A DNA stretch of 64,000 nucleotides from the NCBI GenBank assembly GCA_026986375.1, contig JALSOQ010000030.1:1-64000 (forward strand), read 5' to 3'. The position numbers were made by a program, and so were the translations under genes. Each line of letters starts with the position of its first letter. Positions within the stretch are counted from its first letter, which is position 1. Source of the stretch: Archaeoglobaceae archaeon (GTDB taxonomy: Archaea; Halobacteriota; Archaeoglobi; Archaeoglobales; Archaeoglobaceae). Below the pieces are notes generated by a model that had not been told where the DNA came from, did not search any database, and worked only from the letters and a program-made list of their open reading frames with translations. This document shows, piece after piece, positions 56,315 to 64,000 of this stretch.

Positions 56315-57106
56315 ATGGTGAAGCTGATCGTGTTCGATATAGAGAGAGTGTCGTTCGACGATTTTCTATCCGCGCTGATCGAAATATCGCCCAACGGTTA
56401 CGAAGGGTTGGAGAGTAAAGAAAGGGCCAGAAGGATCTTGGAGGATTTTAAGAGGATGGGTTACGAGCTCTTCGTAACCCCCATTCCAATGCCTCTGGAC
56501 AATTCCGCTTTAAAGCTCTTGGAGAATTCCGGGATTGAGGTCAGGCCGGAGAAGTCGGAGGTGTCCGCGGAGGTAATCTCGATTCTGAGGGATTTCTGCA
56601 GAACGATTAAAGAGCCTTTCAGAATTTTGGAAATTAGAGAATACGGAGGTTTTAGGATAATATTCGGTGAGTTTTTCGAATCGGACGAGGTGATCGTTTT
56701 AGAGACGAATTTAGATGACGTGAGCGGGGAGATAATCGCGAACGCTTTGAGAAAGCTTGAAGAGATTAGCTTGGACGTTTCAGCCGTTCACTGCATTGGA
56801 AAGAAGGGTAGGCCGGCCGTTACGATTCGAGCGTTGTGCAAGATGGAGGATGTGGAGGGGGTTGCGAAGGTAATGATGGAGGAAACGGGGAGCTTGGGTG
56901 TCAGGCTCATACCGGTCAGGAGGATCGTGGAGGGGAGGAGAATAGAGATTCGAGATGTCGAGGTGTTCGGGAGGAAGTATAGGGTGAGGGTAAAATTTTC
57001 GTCGTCCTCAATCCTAAAGCCGGAATTCGAAGACGTGAGGAGGATTTCGGAAGAATTGGGATTGCCGACGATTGCGGTTTATAAGGAAATACTTAGAAAA
57101 CTCTAA
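56315..57106 (+). CDS. LarC-like (DUF111) protein, short form
   Basis: LarC inserts nickel into the pincer nucleotide cofactor. This 263-residue protein keeps the C-terminal LarC part (LETNLDDVSGEIIANALRKLEE, about 130-151, and GRPAVTIRALCK). Its N-terminus lacks the glycine-rich SGISGDM motif: IVFDIERVSFDDFLSAL is in its place. It is about 130 residues shorter than usual LarC. LarB and LarE are not nearby. It may have another metal-binding role. Confidence 0.78.
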   Translation: MVKLIVFDIERVSFDDFLSALIEISPNGYEGLESKERARRILEDFKRMGYELFVTPIPMPLDNSALKLLENSGIEVRPEKSEVSAEVISILRDFCRTIKEPFRILEIREYGGFRIIFGEFFESDEVIVLETNLDDVSGEIIANALRKLEEISLDVSAVHCIGKKGRPAVTIRALCKMEDVEGVAKVMMEETGSLGVRLIPVRRIVEGRRIEIRDVEVFGRKYRVRVKFSSSSILKPEFEDVRRISEELGLPTIAVYKEILRKL

Positions 57107-57131
57107 TTACCGACCCGGAAAGGAGAGGACG

Positions 57132-57791
57132 ATGAAACTTCCCACGGGCAGCAAGTGTCTCGACTCCCTGCTCGACGGAGGAATAGAGACCGGAACGATC
57201 ACCCAGATATACGGGGCGAGCGGGACGGGTAAGACATCCATATGTCTGATGCTCTCATACAACACCGCCAAATCGGGATACAAGGTCGCATACGTAGATA
57301 CCGAGGGATTATCGCCGGAGAGGGTTTCCCAGATATTCGAAGACAAAGACGTTCTCAAGAACGTTTTCGTTTACGACGTAATCGATTTCAAACAGCAGAG
57401 TTCCGCCATAAAGGAACTTGCAAGGCTCTGCAAGGACGAAGAGGTAAAGCTGATAGTCGTGGATTCCTTCACTTTCCTATACAGGAGCGAGCTCGAAGAT
57501 GTCGAGAGGCAGATAAAGGTCAAGAGAGAGCTTATAGCCCAGCTGACCTTTCTTTTGGGACTCGCGAGGAAGTTCGATCTTGCAGTAGTAATAACCAATC
57601 AGGTCTTTGCCGATGTGAAAACCGGGGAGGAAAGGCCTTTGGGCGGACCGAGCATCGATCACATATCCAAAGTCATAATCGGACTGGAGAGGTTGAACAA
57701 GCACAGGAAGGCTGTTCTCGTAAAGCATCGCTCCAAGCCCGAGGGGATGAGTTGCACGTTTATGATTACGAATAGGGGTATAGAACCTTGA
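57132..57791 (+). CDS. radB: DNA repair and recombination protein RadB
   Basis: RadB is the euryarchaeal RadA paralog that modulates strand exchange and Holliday junction cutting. The 219-residue protein has Walker A GASGTGKT (28-35), Walker B LIVVDSFTFLYR and the loop VITNQVFADVKTGEERPLGG. The N-terminal HhH domain of RadA is absent, as expected. Start 57132 removes a leader overlapping LarC. It follows larC by 25 bases. Confidence 0.96.
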   Translation: MKLPTGSKCLDSLLDGGIETGTITQIYGASGTGKTSICLMLSYNTAKSGYKVAYVDTEGLSPERVSQIFEDKDVLKNVFVYDVIDFKQQSSAIKELARLCKDEEVKLIVVDSFTFLYRSELEDVERQIKVKRELIAQLTFLLGLARKFDLAVVITNQVFADVKTGEERPLGGPSIDHISKVIIGLERLNKHRKAVLVKHRSKPEGMSCTFMITNRGIEP

Positions 57792-57828
57792 TCGAAATTT
57801 CTAAATATTCAACTATCAACATTATATT

Positions 57829-58452
57829 ATGAAAGAATTGATAGAAGGGATATATTATTTAAAGAAGGGTGCAATGCTAAATTTGGTAGCCATAGGCTTG
57901 ATGTTTATTTCACTGCTATATATGGGTTTGACTGTGGGGTTCGTAAATCCGGAGGATCCGAACGCTTTTCTCTTGGCATTGAGTGCCATGGGTTCCTTGA
58001 TTTTTGCGATCGTGGTCAGTGTAATCCTCTCGATAATCGGATTCATCATATACTTCAAAGCGACCGGACACCTGAAAAATTATAATAGGGAGCTCGGAAT
58101 AGGAAGGACCGGAATGGTTCTGCAGATAGTCGGAATAGCTTTGATATTCCTTCCATTACTGTTTCTGACCTTGGCCATCGCCACGAAATCGGAAGGATTG
58201 GTGGCGGTTGCTGTCGGCTTCATTCTCCTTGCATTCGCCGGTGTGGTGATGATCATAGTAGGGGCGGTGTTCTTCGGTATCATGCTTCTCAGACTGGGCG
58301 ACGTGGATTCTGGATTCAAGACGGCCGGGATAATATACTTGGTCGGAATGGTGTTAAGTTTCGTTTTGGGGGTGATAGGTCAAATTTTGGGAATAATTTC
58401 GACGTATCTAATATACTCAAGCTCCAAGAGGTTCTTGGAGGCGAAAGTTTAA
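57829..58452 (+). CDS. DUF996 membrane protein
   Basis: The 207-residue protein has about five hydrophobic helices (around 17-40, 48-76, 93-115, 125-150 and 165-198) and begins KELIEGIYYLKKGAMLNLVAIGL, similar to archaeal DUF996. The function is unknown. A TATA-like CTAAATATTC at 57801-57810 is about 24 bases before the ATG, and no Shine-Dalgarno is seen, so it is likely leaderless. Confidence 0.82.
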   Translation: MKELIEGIYYLKKGAMLNLVAIGLMFISLLYMGLTVGFVNPEDPNAFLLALSAMGSLIFAIVVSVILSIIGFIIYFKATGHLKNYNRELGIGRTGMVLQIVGIALIFLPLLFLTLAIATKSEGLVAVAVGFILLAFAGVVMIIVGAVFFGIMLLRLGDVDSGFKTAGIIYLVGMVLSFVLGVIGQILGIISTYLIYSSSKRFLEAKV

Positions 58453-58478
58453 ATGAAAGCTAAATATAAAACTGAACT

Positions 58479-59084
58479 ATGACAGAATGGATACCGATGG
58501 AGGTAAAAATGTGCTTTGATCACTTTTGGAATAGGCTACCAAAAACTGTAAAGCGTAAGGAGGATTTGGCTTTTGAAGTTTTTAGGGCGGTAATGAGCCG
58601 CAATTTAAGGTTAAAATACGAATTCGATGACGATACCGTGGCCAAACTGATAGATTGCGGTCTGATTTTAGATAAATACTCTAAGGACATGATAAAACAT
58701 CTCGTGGAAATCGCTGAGGATAGGATAAGCAAGGCAAACGAGCTTGAAAGGAAGGTTCTGGCGTTCTTTCTGAATTTAAAGCCTGAATATTGGTATGATT
58801 CCGGTGAATTTTGCACTTTGGGCACCTTTCAACGACTAACTGTGATATTCGACAGGATGTTCGATGAATGCTTGTTAGCCGAGGAGCATTTGACGGTGGG
58901 GCACAGTAATCTGGTATTCTGGGAGCTCGGAGATATTATGGTTAAACTTGGAATCGGCTACTGGATTCCTTACATTTCGAGCAGCTATCACGTTTATTTG
59001 GATTTCGTGATTCCTAAATTTTTATTCGATGTTCTTAAGCGAAGAGCTGAAGCACTGCCTAAAATCGACGGATTTGATGAGTGA
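58479..59084 (+). CDS. Hypothetical protein, partner of a likely nuclease
   Basis: I do not recognise this 201-residue protein. It appears almost fully helical and acidic, with aromatic-rich segments (LNLKPEYWYDSGEF, LGIGYWIPYISSSYHVY). No signal, membrane helix or metal cluster is visible. Stretch 58561-58620 holds 23 G/C in 60, lower than most of the window. The stop overlaps the next gene by four bases, so the two form an operon. A start at 58497 is also possible. Confidence 0.7.
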   Translation: MTEWIPMEVKMCFDHFWNRLPKTVKRKEDLAFEVFRAVMSRNLRLKYEFDDDTVAKLIDCGLILDKYSKDMIKHLVEIAEDRISKANELERKVLAFFLNLKPEYWYDSGEFCTLGTFQRLTVIFDRMFDECLLAEEHLTVGHSNLVFWELGDIMVKLGIGYWIPYISSSYHVYLDFVIPKFLFDVLKRRAEALPKIDGFDE

Positions 59085-59623
59085 TTTCAGAAATTTCGAG
59101 TAAAATCTCCAATGGCGATTTGATGCCCGAATTGCACACCATATACCTATCAAAGCACGGAGATATCAAACCAAAGAAGTTCGTATTGCCGAGAATCAGA
59201 GAACCGAGATGTGAACTCGATTTAATCTATCTCATAGGCAGATACTGGGATGTGATAAGGGAGAGAACGGGTCTGGAGGAAATAGTGTTTGTTGATAAGC
59301 ATTGGGATGCTGAAGGGATATATAGGGGAAGAAAGGTCAGAATTGAAGTAAAGCTTGATGCCAAGGACTTCGATAAGGATCCAACCAAAATAGATCTCCT
59401 AATTTGCTGGAAACTTACTCCAAGCGGTTCAATTCTTAAGCAACTGCCCCTGTATGGAAGAAATGATTTGTGGATCCATAAGTATAATTTAAAGGAGAAT
59501 GAAAAGGATTGTCTTAGAAATTTGTTAAAAAGAGGAAAAACCAATTTGGTTGAAGACTTAATTAAGGAGATATTCAGATGTGTTGGTATCGAAATTATAG
59601 TGCTAAGCGAAATTTTGAAGTGA
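59081..59623 (+). CDS. Predicted PD-(D/E)XK nuclease-like protein
   Basis: The 180-residue protein has a segment typical of restriction-endonuclease-like folds: an Asp in HWDAEGIYRG (about 67-76), followed by VRIEVKLDAKDF with Glu-x-Lys (about 79-90), then DLLICWKL (about 101-108). The first and last thirds are helical. No specific family is known to me. It is translationally coupled to the helical protein upstream and followed by mtnA on the same strand after 33 bases. DNA or RNA as substrate is unknown. Confidence 0.68.
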   Translation: MISEISSKISNGDLMPELHTIYLSKHGDIKPKKFVLPRIREPRCELDLIYLIGRYWDVIRERTGLEEIVFVDKHWDAEGIYRGRKVRIEVKLDAKDFDKDPTKIDLLICWKLTPSGSILKQLPLYGRNDLWIHKYNLKENEKDCLRNLLKRGKTNLVEDLIKEIFRCVGIEIIVLSEILK

Positions 59624-59656
59624 TATTATTTATAGCCTTAGCCGTAACCCTTCATC

Positions 59657-60691
59657 ATGAGAACGATATTTTGGGATGATGGGGCTGTCAAGCTGATAGA
59701 CCAGACACTTCTGCCGGACGAATTTAAGATCATAACATGCAAGAATGTTGAGGAGTTGGCAGATGCTATAAAGAGGCTTGCGGTGAGGGGCGCTCCGGCT
59801 TTAGAAGCCGCTGGAGGTTATGGAATAGCTTTGGCATGCTTCGAGAGAGACTTTAAAGATGTTGAGGAGATGAAGGAACACTTAAAGAGGAGGGCAGAAC
59901 TCTTAGCCTCAACCCGCCCAACTGCGGTAAATCTGTTTTACGGAATCGAAAGGGTGCTGAAGAAGGCTCTGAGCGGGAGTGATGTCGAAGAGGTGAGAAA
60001 GCTGGCGCTCGAGGAGGCTGAAAGGATTGCCAAAGAGGACATCCAGAGGAACAAGCTCATAGGTAAACACGGGGCGAAACTTTTAGAGGACGGAGATACC
60101 GTGCTCACATACTGCAACACCGGGAGACTCGCTACGGTTGACTGGGGAACCGCTTTGGGAGTTATAAGGAGTGCCGTCGAAGAGGGAAAGAGAATTAAGG
60201 TGATAGCGTGCGAAACCCGTCCTCTTAATCAGGGATCAAGGCTTACATGCTGGGAGCTCATGCGGGATGGAATAGATGTGACGCTCATAGCCGATAATAT
60301 GGTCGGAATAGTCATGCAGAGGGGGATGGTGGATAAGGTTATCGTAGGAGCGGATAGGATCGTGAGGGATGCGGTATTCAACAAGATCGGGACTTACACG
60401 GTTGCCATAGTTGCGAAGGAGCATCGTATTCCTTTCTACGTCGCCGCCCCGCTCACTACCTTCGACTGGGAAAGGACAATGAACGAAGTCGTGATAGAGG
60501 AGAGAAGCAAGGACGAACTAATATATTGTAACATAAAGTGTAGGAGGAGTCTGATAGCTCCGAAGGATGTGAAGGTGTTCAATCCCGCCTTCGACGCAAC
60601 ACCACTTAAGTATGTTACGGCTCTGATCACCGAAAAGGGGGTAATCTACCCGCCATACGAGGAGAACGTTCCAAAGGTTTTGAAACAGTAA
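59657..60691 (+). CDS. mtnA: S-methyl-5-thioribose-1-phosphate isomerase (MtnA/aIF2B-like)
   Basis: The 344-residue enzyme converts MTR-1-P to MTRu-1-P in methionine salvage. Motifs include LAVRGAPALEAAGGYG, TYCNTGRLATVDWGTALGVI, the active-site cysteine in NQGSRLTCWEL, and the catalytic Asp in VGADRIVRDAVFNKIGTY. In archaea it can also act on ribose-1,5-bisphosphate-like substrates, but the Cys/Asp pair supports MtnA. TATA-like TTATTTATAG is about 27 bases before the ATG. Confidence 0.92.
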   Translation: MRTIFWDDGAVKLIDQTLLPDEFKIITCKNVEELADAIKRLAVRGAPALEAAGGYGIALACFERDFKDVEEMKEHLKRRAELLASTRPTAVNLFYGIERVLKKALSGSDVEEVRKLALEEAERIAKEDIQRNKLIGKHGAKLLEDGDTVLTYCNTGRLATVDWGTALGVIRSAVEEGKRIKVIACETRPLNQGSRLTCWELMRDGIDVTLIADNMVGIVMQRGMVDKVIVGADRIVRDAVFNKIGTYTVAIVAKEHRIPFYVAAPLTTFDWERTMNEVVIEERSKDELIYCNIKCRRSLIAPKDVKVFNPAFDATPLKYVTALITEKGVIYPPYEENVPKVLKQ

Positions 60692-60693
60692 GG

Positions 60694-61212
60694 CTAAGAT
60701 TTTCTCAATTCGTTCAGCCTGTAGAACTCCTTAATTTCTTCATCCGACGGATTCAGCGATAAAAATTTCTCGACAACTTCTGAACTAACCTTAACTTTTG
60801 GTTCTTTTCTTTCAACAAACTTGTATTCCACTCTCTGGGCATCGAACGCTGATACTATCTCCTTCAACCTCTTCAGCCCGGGACAGCCTATTCCCTGATC
60901 CAAATCCATGCCCAACGGGAAAATCCTGCAACTTCTCGGCCTTATCGGATGAATCGTGCATCTGTTATCTTTAAAAAACGGACAGGATAGCTTTACCGGA
61001 TGTTTAGCCTTAACCTTCCCGCTCAACTCTTCCATCAGTGCATCCAAATTCACATGCTTCGAGATCTCCTCAATATTTTCCATGTAGAGCTTCCCTTCTA
61101 CCGGATCGAAAACTACCTTGCTCAAAATCCTGCAACACTTTCCGCATTGCTGGCAGACGAACGGAATCCTGACGATTTCGCCGTTCTTAAGCTTTAGCTC
61201 GGCGAAGATCAT
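60694..61212 (-). CDS. YkgJ-family cysteine cluster protein (second copy)
   Basis: The 172-residue protein has FVCQQCGKCCRIL near the N-terminus and then SCPFFKDNRCTIHPIRPRSCRIFPLG and GCPGLKRL. This is the YkgJ/CxxCxxCC family with a likely Fe-S or zinc site. The function is unknown. Its start overlaps the thioredoxin-HEAT gene by four bases. It is distinct in sequence from the copy at 51841-52353. Confidence 0.9.
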   Translation of the reverse strand: MIFAELKLKNGEIVRIPFVCQQCGKCCRILSKVVFDPVEGKLYMENIEEISKHVNLDALMEELSGKVKAKHPVKLSCPFFKDNRCTIHPIRPRSCRIFPLGMDLDQGIGCPGLKRLKEIVSAFDAQRVEYKFVERKEPKVKVSSEVVEKFLSLNPSDEEIKEFYRLNELRKS

Positions 61213-62159
61213 CTTTTCTTTCTGATCTCTTCGATAGCCTCCAAAGCGGAATCCTTTACCTCTTCACTCTCGTCCTTCGCGAGCTCCTCCAAGAACTCGA
61301 TGTCGCTCTCGTCTCCGATGCTACCGAGAAGCATGGCTACATCCTCCCTTATTCTGAAATCCTCGTGCTTAAGGAGTTTTCTAATCACGTCCTTTGCAAT
61401 CTCTACGACTTTAGGATTCTCCTTCGCTATCTGCTCGATCACGACCATAGCTCCGAATCTGACCAAAAATTCCTCGTGAGCGAGTAGCTCGGCCAGAATT
61501 CTTATGTCTTCGGGATTCTTGGCGATGATCTCCTTTATCTCGTCCAACCTTCTCTCGTTCAGAAGGGTTACGAAGTATTCCTTCTTGTAATCGCCTGAAG
61601 CTCTCCTCAGCCACTCCAAAAGCTCATCCTTGGAGATGTAACCCGTGAGCTTGATTTCGCCGTTTATTATCGTCGTCGGGGCGGAGGTTATTCCGAACTT
61701 TTGCATAAGATCCGGAAACCTGCTCACGTCGATTACGTTCGACTTTATCTTAGGATTGGCTACGGCAAAGCTGTTTACGGTCTCAACGACTTTCGCGCAG
61801 TGAGGACAGATGGGCATGACGAAAACCTTTATCTCAGCTTCGAGATCTTTAACTTCCTTCATTTGAACACCGTTCGATAGCGTGATCAAAGTCTTTAGGA
61901 AGGGTTCGAGTTCCTCTTTCAGCGGGATTGCGTTGTATATGATGTTTTCCCTATCCCCTTTCTTCAAAATCATCGCCGGCTTATACAGACCTTCCCGATC
62001 TTCTACTCTATAAGAAATTTTATCACAAGCCTCAGATAAAATCCTTGCGAAGTCTTCGAAATCCTTCCAGTTTTCGTTCGGGACGACTACTATCTCGATC
62101 TCATCTCTGAGATCTTTGCAAATTCTTCCGATCTTCTCGATCTCAGCCTGAGTCAGCAT
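61209..62159 (-). CDS. Thioredoxin-fold protein with C-terminal HEAT repeats
   Basis: The 316-residue protein has an N-terminal thioredoxin-like half, then a second thioredoxin fold with CPHC (Cys118-Cys121) and the cis-proline GITSAPTTIING, as in archaeal protein disulfide oxidoreductases. About residues 205-316 form HEAT-like helical repeats (VRFGAMVVIEQIAKENPK, IREDVAMLLGSIGDESD). Start 62159 is chosen since the TATA-like AGTATATATTG at about 62187-62197 is 32 bases before it. The YkgJ gene is coupled downstream. Confidence 0.85.
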   Translation of the reverse strand: MLTQAEIEKIGRICKDLRDEIEIVVVPNENWKDFEDFARILSEACDKISYRVEDREGLYKPAMILKKGDRENIIYNAIPLKEELEPFLKTLITLSNGVQMKEVKDLEAEIKVFVMPICPHCAKVVETVNSFAVANPKIKSNVIDVSRFPDLMQKFGITSAPTTIINGEIKLTGYISKDELLEWLRRASGDYKKEYFVTLLNERRLDEIKEIIAKNPEDIRILAELLAHEEFLVRFGAMVVIEQIAKENPKVVEIAKDVIRKLLKHEDFRIREDVAMLLGSIGDESDIEFLEELAKDESEEVKDSALEAIEEIRKKR

Positions 62160-62193
62160 CGGATTAAGTTTCCATCGGGGCAATATATACTTT

Positions 62194-63054
62194 TCAGTGG
62201 CCGTAGAGTTCCTTTCTCCTCGCTTCGAGCAACTCCTCCCTAATCTTTCCGAACTCTGCGGCGGATTTTACCTTAACACCGTGCTCTTCGGCTTTCTTAA
62301 AAATCCGATCGATCCTTTCCCTCCACTTCAGATCCCTCGTTAGGTGGTGATCCAAAATTATCTCCCTGACTTTCGTCTTCTCCATCAGCTTGGATACGTT
62401 TTCGATCGACCTTTCGAGGAGCTTATTACCGAATATGTAGGGCTGATACGTCATCGGACCGTCCATAAAGACCACGTCCGGCTCGGATTCGACGATGAAC
62501 GCTATCTGATCCTCCTGCGTAGCCCCTTCGACGTCTGAAGTGTAAACGAAACGCTCCTTTCCGTCGTCTATGCAGACCTCCAAAACGAATCCCAATCTGC
62601 TGTCCTTTCCGTGAAATACCGGCTTGGAGAATACGATCTGAACATCCCCTAATTCAAAAACTTTCGAGTCCGCGAACTCGATTTTGGGCGGATTCTTCAA
62701 TTCTTTAAGCTTCTGGAGGAAATAGGCGGATCTTCCCATCTGACTTCTGTTTATCGCTTGGGTGGGATGTTTGGTCAGCAGAATTTTGCCGGCCAATACC
62801 TCCGGCTCGTTCGGGTTGTGGTGGTCGTAGTGGTAGTGCGTGATTATTACGACGTCGGCATTGAGAATTTCTTGCTTGATCTTTTGCCATAGCTCTTCCT
62901 TCCTCCTTATCTCTATTTCATGAGGAGGTAAACCGTATCTCTTCGGTCCCAGAGCAACGCTCGGATCTATGATGATTTTTAAGTCTTTAGTCTCAACTAC
63001 GGTGCACATGCTCCTCGCTCCGAACGAGTCGAATGCTATCGGCTTGATTTTCAT
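62194..63054 (-). CDS. Metallo-beta-lactamase fold hydrolase (UPF0282)
   Basis: The 286-residue protein has the metal-binding THYHYDHHN motif (about 76-84), YTSDVEGA and a late DHHLTRD. It matches the archaeal UPF0282 family of MBL-fold proteins with unknown substrate. The TATA-like CTAAATTTAAG near 63085 lies about 31 bases before ATG 63054. It is followed on the same strand by the thioredoxin-HEAT gene. Confidence 0.9.
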   Translation of the reverse strand: MKIKPIAFDSFGARSMCTVVETKDLKIIIDPSVALGPKRYGLPPHEIEIRRKEELWQKIKQEILNADVVIITHYHYDHHNPNEPEVLAGKILLTKHPTQAINRSQMGRSAYFLQKLKELKNPPKIEFADSKVFELGDVQIVFSKPVFHGKDSRLGFVLEVCIDDGKERFVYTSDVEGATQEDQIAFIVESEPDVVFMDGPMTYQPYIFGNKLLERSIENVSKLMEKTKVREIILDHHLTRDLKWRERIDRIFKKAEEHGVKVKSAAEFGKIREELLEARRKELYGH

Positions 63055-63137
63055 AGAATAGAATTACAACTGAGATGTGTCTTAAATTTAGCTTTGAAGG
63101 GTTTCAAGCAATTGGCTCTTTACTGCATTTACGAAAT

Positions 63138-63557
63138 TTAATTATGAAACCTTATATCCTTTTTCTTGATATCCCTTAGCTCAAGTTCCACTCTTTCTTT
63201 TGAAATATTCTTGCTAAACGATTCGTAATAAAAAATCGCCACTATTAATCCTCTGTATCCCAGCGATCTAATGAGAGTGTAACATACCCTAATCTGTTCT
63301 GGTTTTCTCTTTGCATCCCTACTATCAAACTTTCCCGTCGTGCATTCAACTATGCAAACCTTATCCGGAAATATAAATATGCAATCACATCCTCCATCTC
63401 TGCCAAAGTGTCTATCTGCACATTTGTCGAATCTAATTTTGAGAATGTAGTTGGATGCTTTGATCACACAGCCGTCTATGTTATTGCCAAACTTAAAGCA
63501 ATTGTCATCGTTAATTCTATCTTTTAGCGCTTTAATCAGTTTCTCTATTTCTTCCAT
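63138..63557 (-). CDS. Small protein paired with an AAA ATPase, possible PD-(D/E)XK nuclease
   Basis: The 139-residue protein (from ATG 63557; a start at 63584 is also in frame) has a pattern like nuclease folds: GCDCIFIFPDKVCIVECTTGKF (Asp, then Glu with a Lys a few residues later). The hydrophobic strand after it, RGLIVAIFYY, fits the fold. The call is tentative. Its start overlaps the ATPase gene by 26 bases, so the two are co-translated. AT-rich compared with the central window. Confidence 0.6.
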   Translation of the reverse strand: MEEIEKLIKALKDRINDDNCFKFGNNIDGCVIKASNYILKIRFDKCADRHFGRDGGCDCIFIFPDKVCIVECTTGKFDSRDAKRKPEQIRVCYTLIRSLGYRGLIVAIFYYESFSKNISKERVELELRDIKKKDIRFHN

Positions 63558-64000
63558 GAATCTTCCTCCAAACTGCTTCTTCAACGTCAGCGTATTTGTT
63601 AGAGAGTTCCATTATAACAGATGAAAATTCCTCTTCTTCGATTCCCTCCTCTGTAACCCTTACCCCCTCAACCGTTCCGTCGAGCTTGAATCTGTATATT
63701 TTCAGGGATTCTGGATCTAAGCCTTCTTCTTCTCTATAACCTAACTTCTTCTTTTCCTCTGGACTTAGCTTGTTAAGTTTTATCAGGTTATCTAGCTCAT
63801 CAAGAATTATCGGACTGTGTGTGGTTATCAGAACATCCGCATACTTGCTGAGCATTGCCAAAGCCCTCGTAACTACACTCTGCATATACGGATGGAGATG
63901 GGTTTCCGGCTCTTCTAACACTATGAATGCTCTCTCTTCCTCTATAACATATCTCAGATAGGTTACGAGAGGAGCAAGCTCCCTAACGCCAGAATGGGAT
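63532..64000 (-). CDS. AAA-type ATPase (ABC/OLD-like, AAA_15/DUF3696), 5' part cut by window edge
   Basis: The C-terminal 155 residues are present: SHSGVRELAPLVTYL, Walker B IVLEEPETHLHP, and the switch motif ADVLITTHSPIILDEL. These belong to SMC/ABC-type AAA ATPases such as OLD and DUF3696 proteins. The Walker A part lies beyond base 64000. The downstream small gene overlaps its stop, a typical arrangement in defence or repair pairs, but no specific system is identified. Confidence 0.85.
   Translation of the reverse strand, partial: SHSGVRELAPLVTYLRYVIEEERAFIVLEEPETHLHPYMQSVVTRALAMLSKYADVLITTHSPIILDELDNLIKLNKLSPEEKKKLGYREEEGLDPESLKIYRFKLDGTVEGVRVTEEGIEEEEFSSVIMELSNKYADVEEAVWRKIHGRNRETD

Overview
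The window is a gene-dense stretch of a hyperthermophilic euryarchaeon, almost certainly of the order Archaeoglobales. It carries reverse gyrase, archaeal replication and translation genes (PriS, GINS, eL42, eS27, RadB, Cdc48), archaeal riboflavin synthase, the archaeal HMG-CoA synthase/thiolase/DUF35 set for isoprenoid lipids, and a dsrA-dsrB-dsrD operon for dissimilatory sulfite reduction. Many genes have a TATA-like element about 25 bases before the start codon and no ribosome-binding site, which implies leaderless mRNAs. I used this rule to move several starts. No interval longer than about 160 bases lacks a gene, and no rRNA, tRNA, insertion sequence or CRISPR array was recognised.

Layout. 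1-1989: the edge of an AT-rich CRISPR-cas module (cas8a1-like, cas6). 2014-11116: pyrK, reverse gyrase, a ClC channel, a TudS/DUF523 protein, UPF0179, a lone Lrp/AsnC effector domain, then priS, GINS and two ribosomal protein genes. 11194-15014: a KaiC-like ATPase with a partner, then DUF2207 and LemA. 15045-23142: argG, an ATP-grasp enzyme, trxB, thiD, an FAD oxidoreductase, a PurH N-terminal domain, a regulator, an MJ1316-domain protein and argH. 23088-26648: an operon of two CBS proteins, an Rnl3-type RNA ligase and a DUF1464 kinase-fold protein. 26700-34515: moaD, an aminotransferase, ribC, an Lrp regulator, an unknown protein, a GPN GTPase, serA, NERD, a glycosyltransferase and a lipoprotein.

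34548-37849 is the mevalonate entry operon with its own HTH regulator and a palindromic candidate operator. 37935-41793 holds ferredoxin, dsrD, dsrB, dsrA and divergent cobA; CobA supplies the first methylations toward the siroheme that DsrAB needs. 41765-47145: an Lhr helicase, an orphan ABC ATPase, proC and a TrmB regulator. 47218-51169: a secreted multidomain protein and an RND exporter. 51159-57791: a regulator, YkgJ, BFN, DUF1614, PRC-barrel, Cdc48, a short LarC and RadB. 57829-64000: DUF996, an unrecognised gene pair with a likely nuclease, mtnA, a YkgJ/thioredoxin-HEAT/UPF0282 cluster, and at the right edge a truncated AAA ATPase paired with a small possible nuclease.

The best places to look for something undescribed are the ATPase-small protein pair at 63138-64000, the pair at 58479-59623, the CBS-RNA ligase-DUF1464 operon, the long coiled coil in the Cas8-like protein, and the thiolase whose nucleophile position is Asp. 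Assignments rest on reading motifs by eye; no database search was run.
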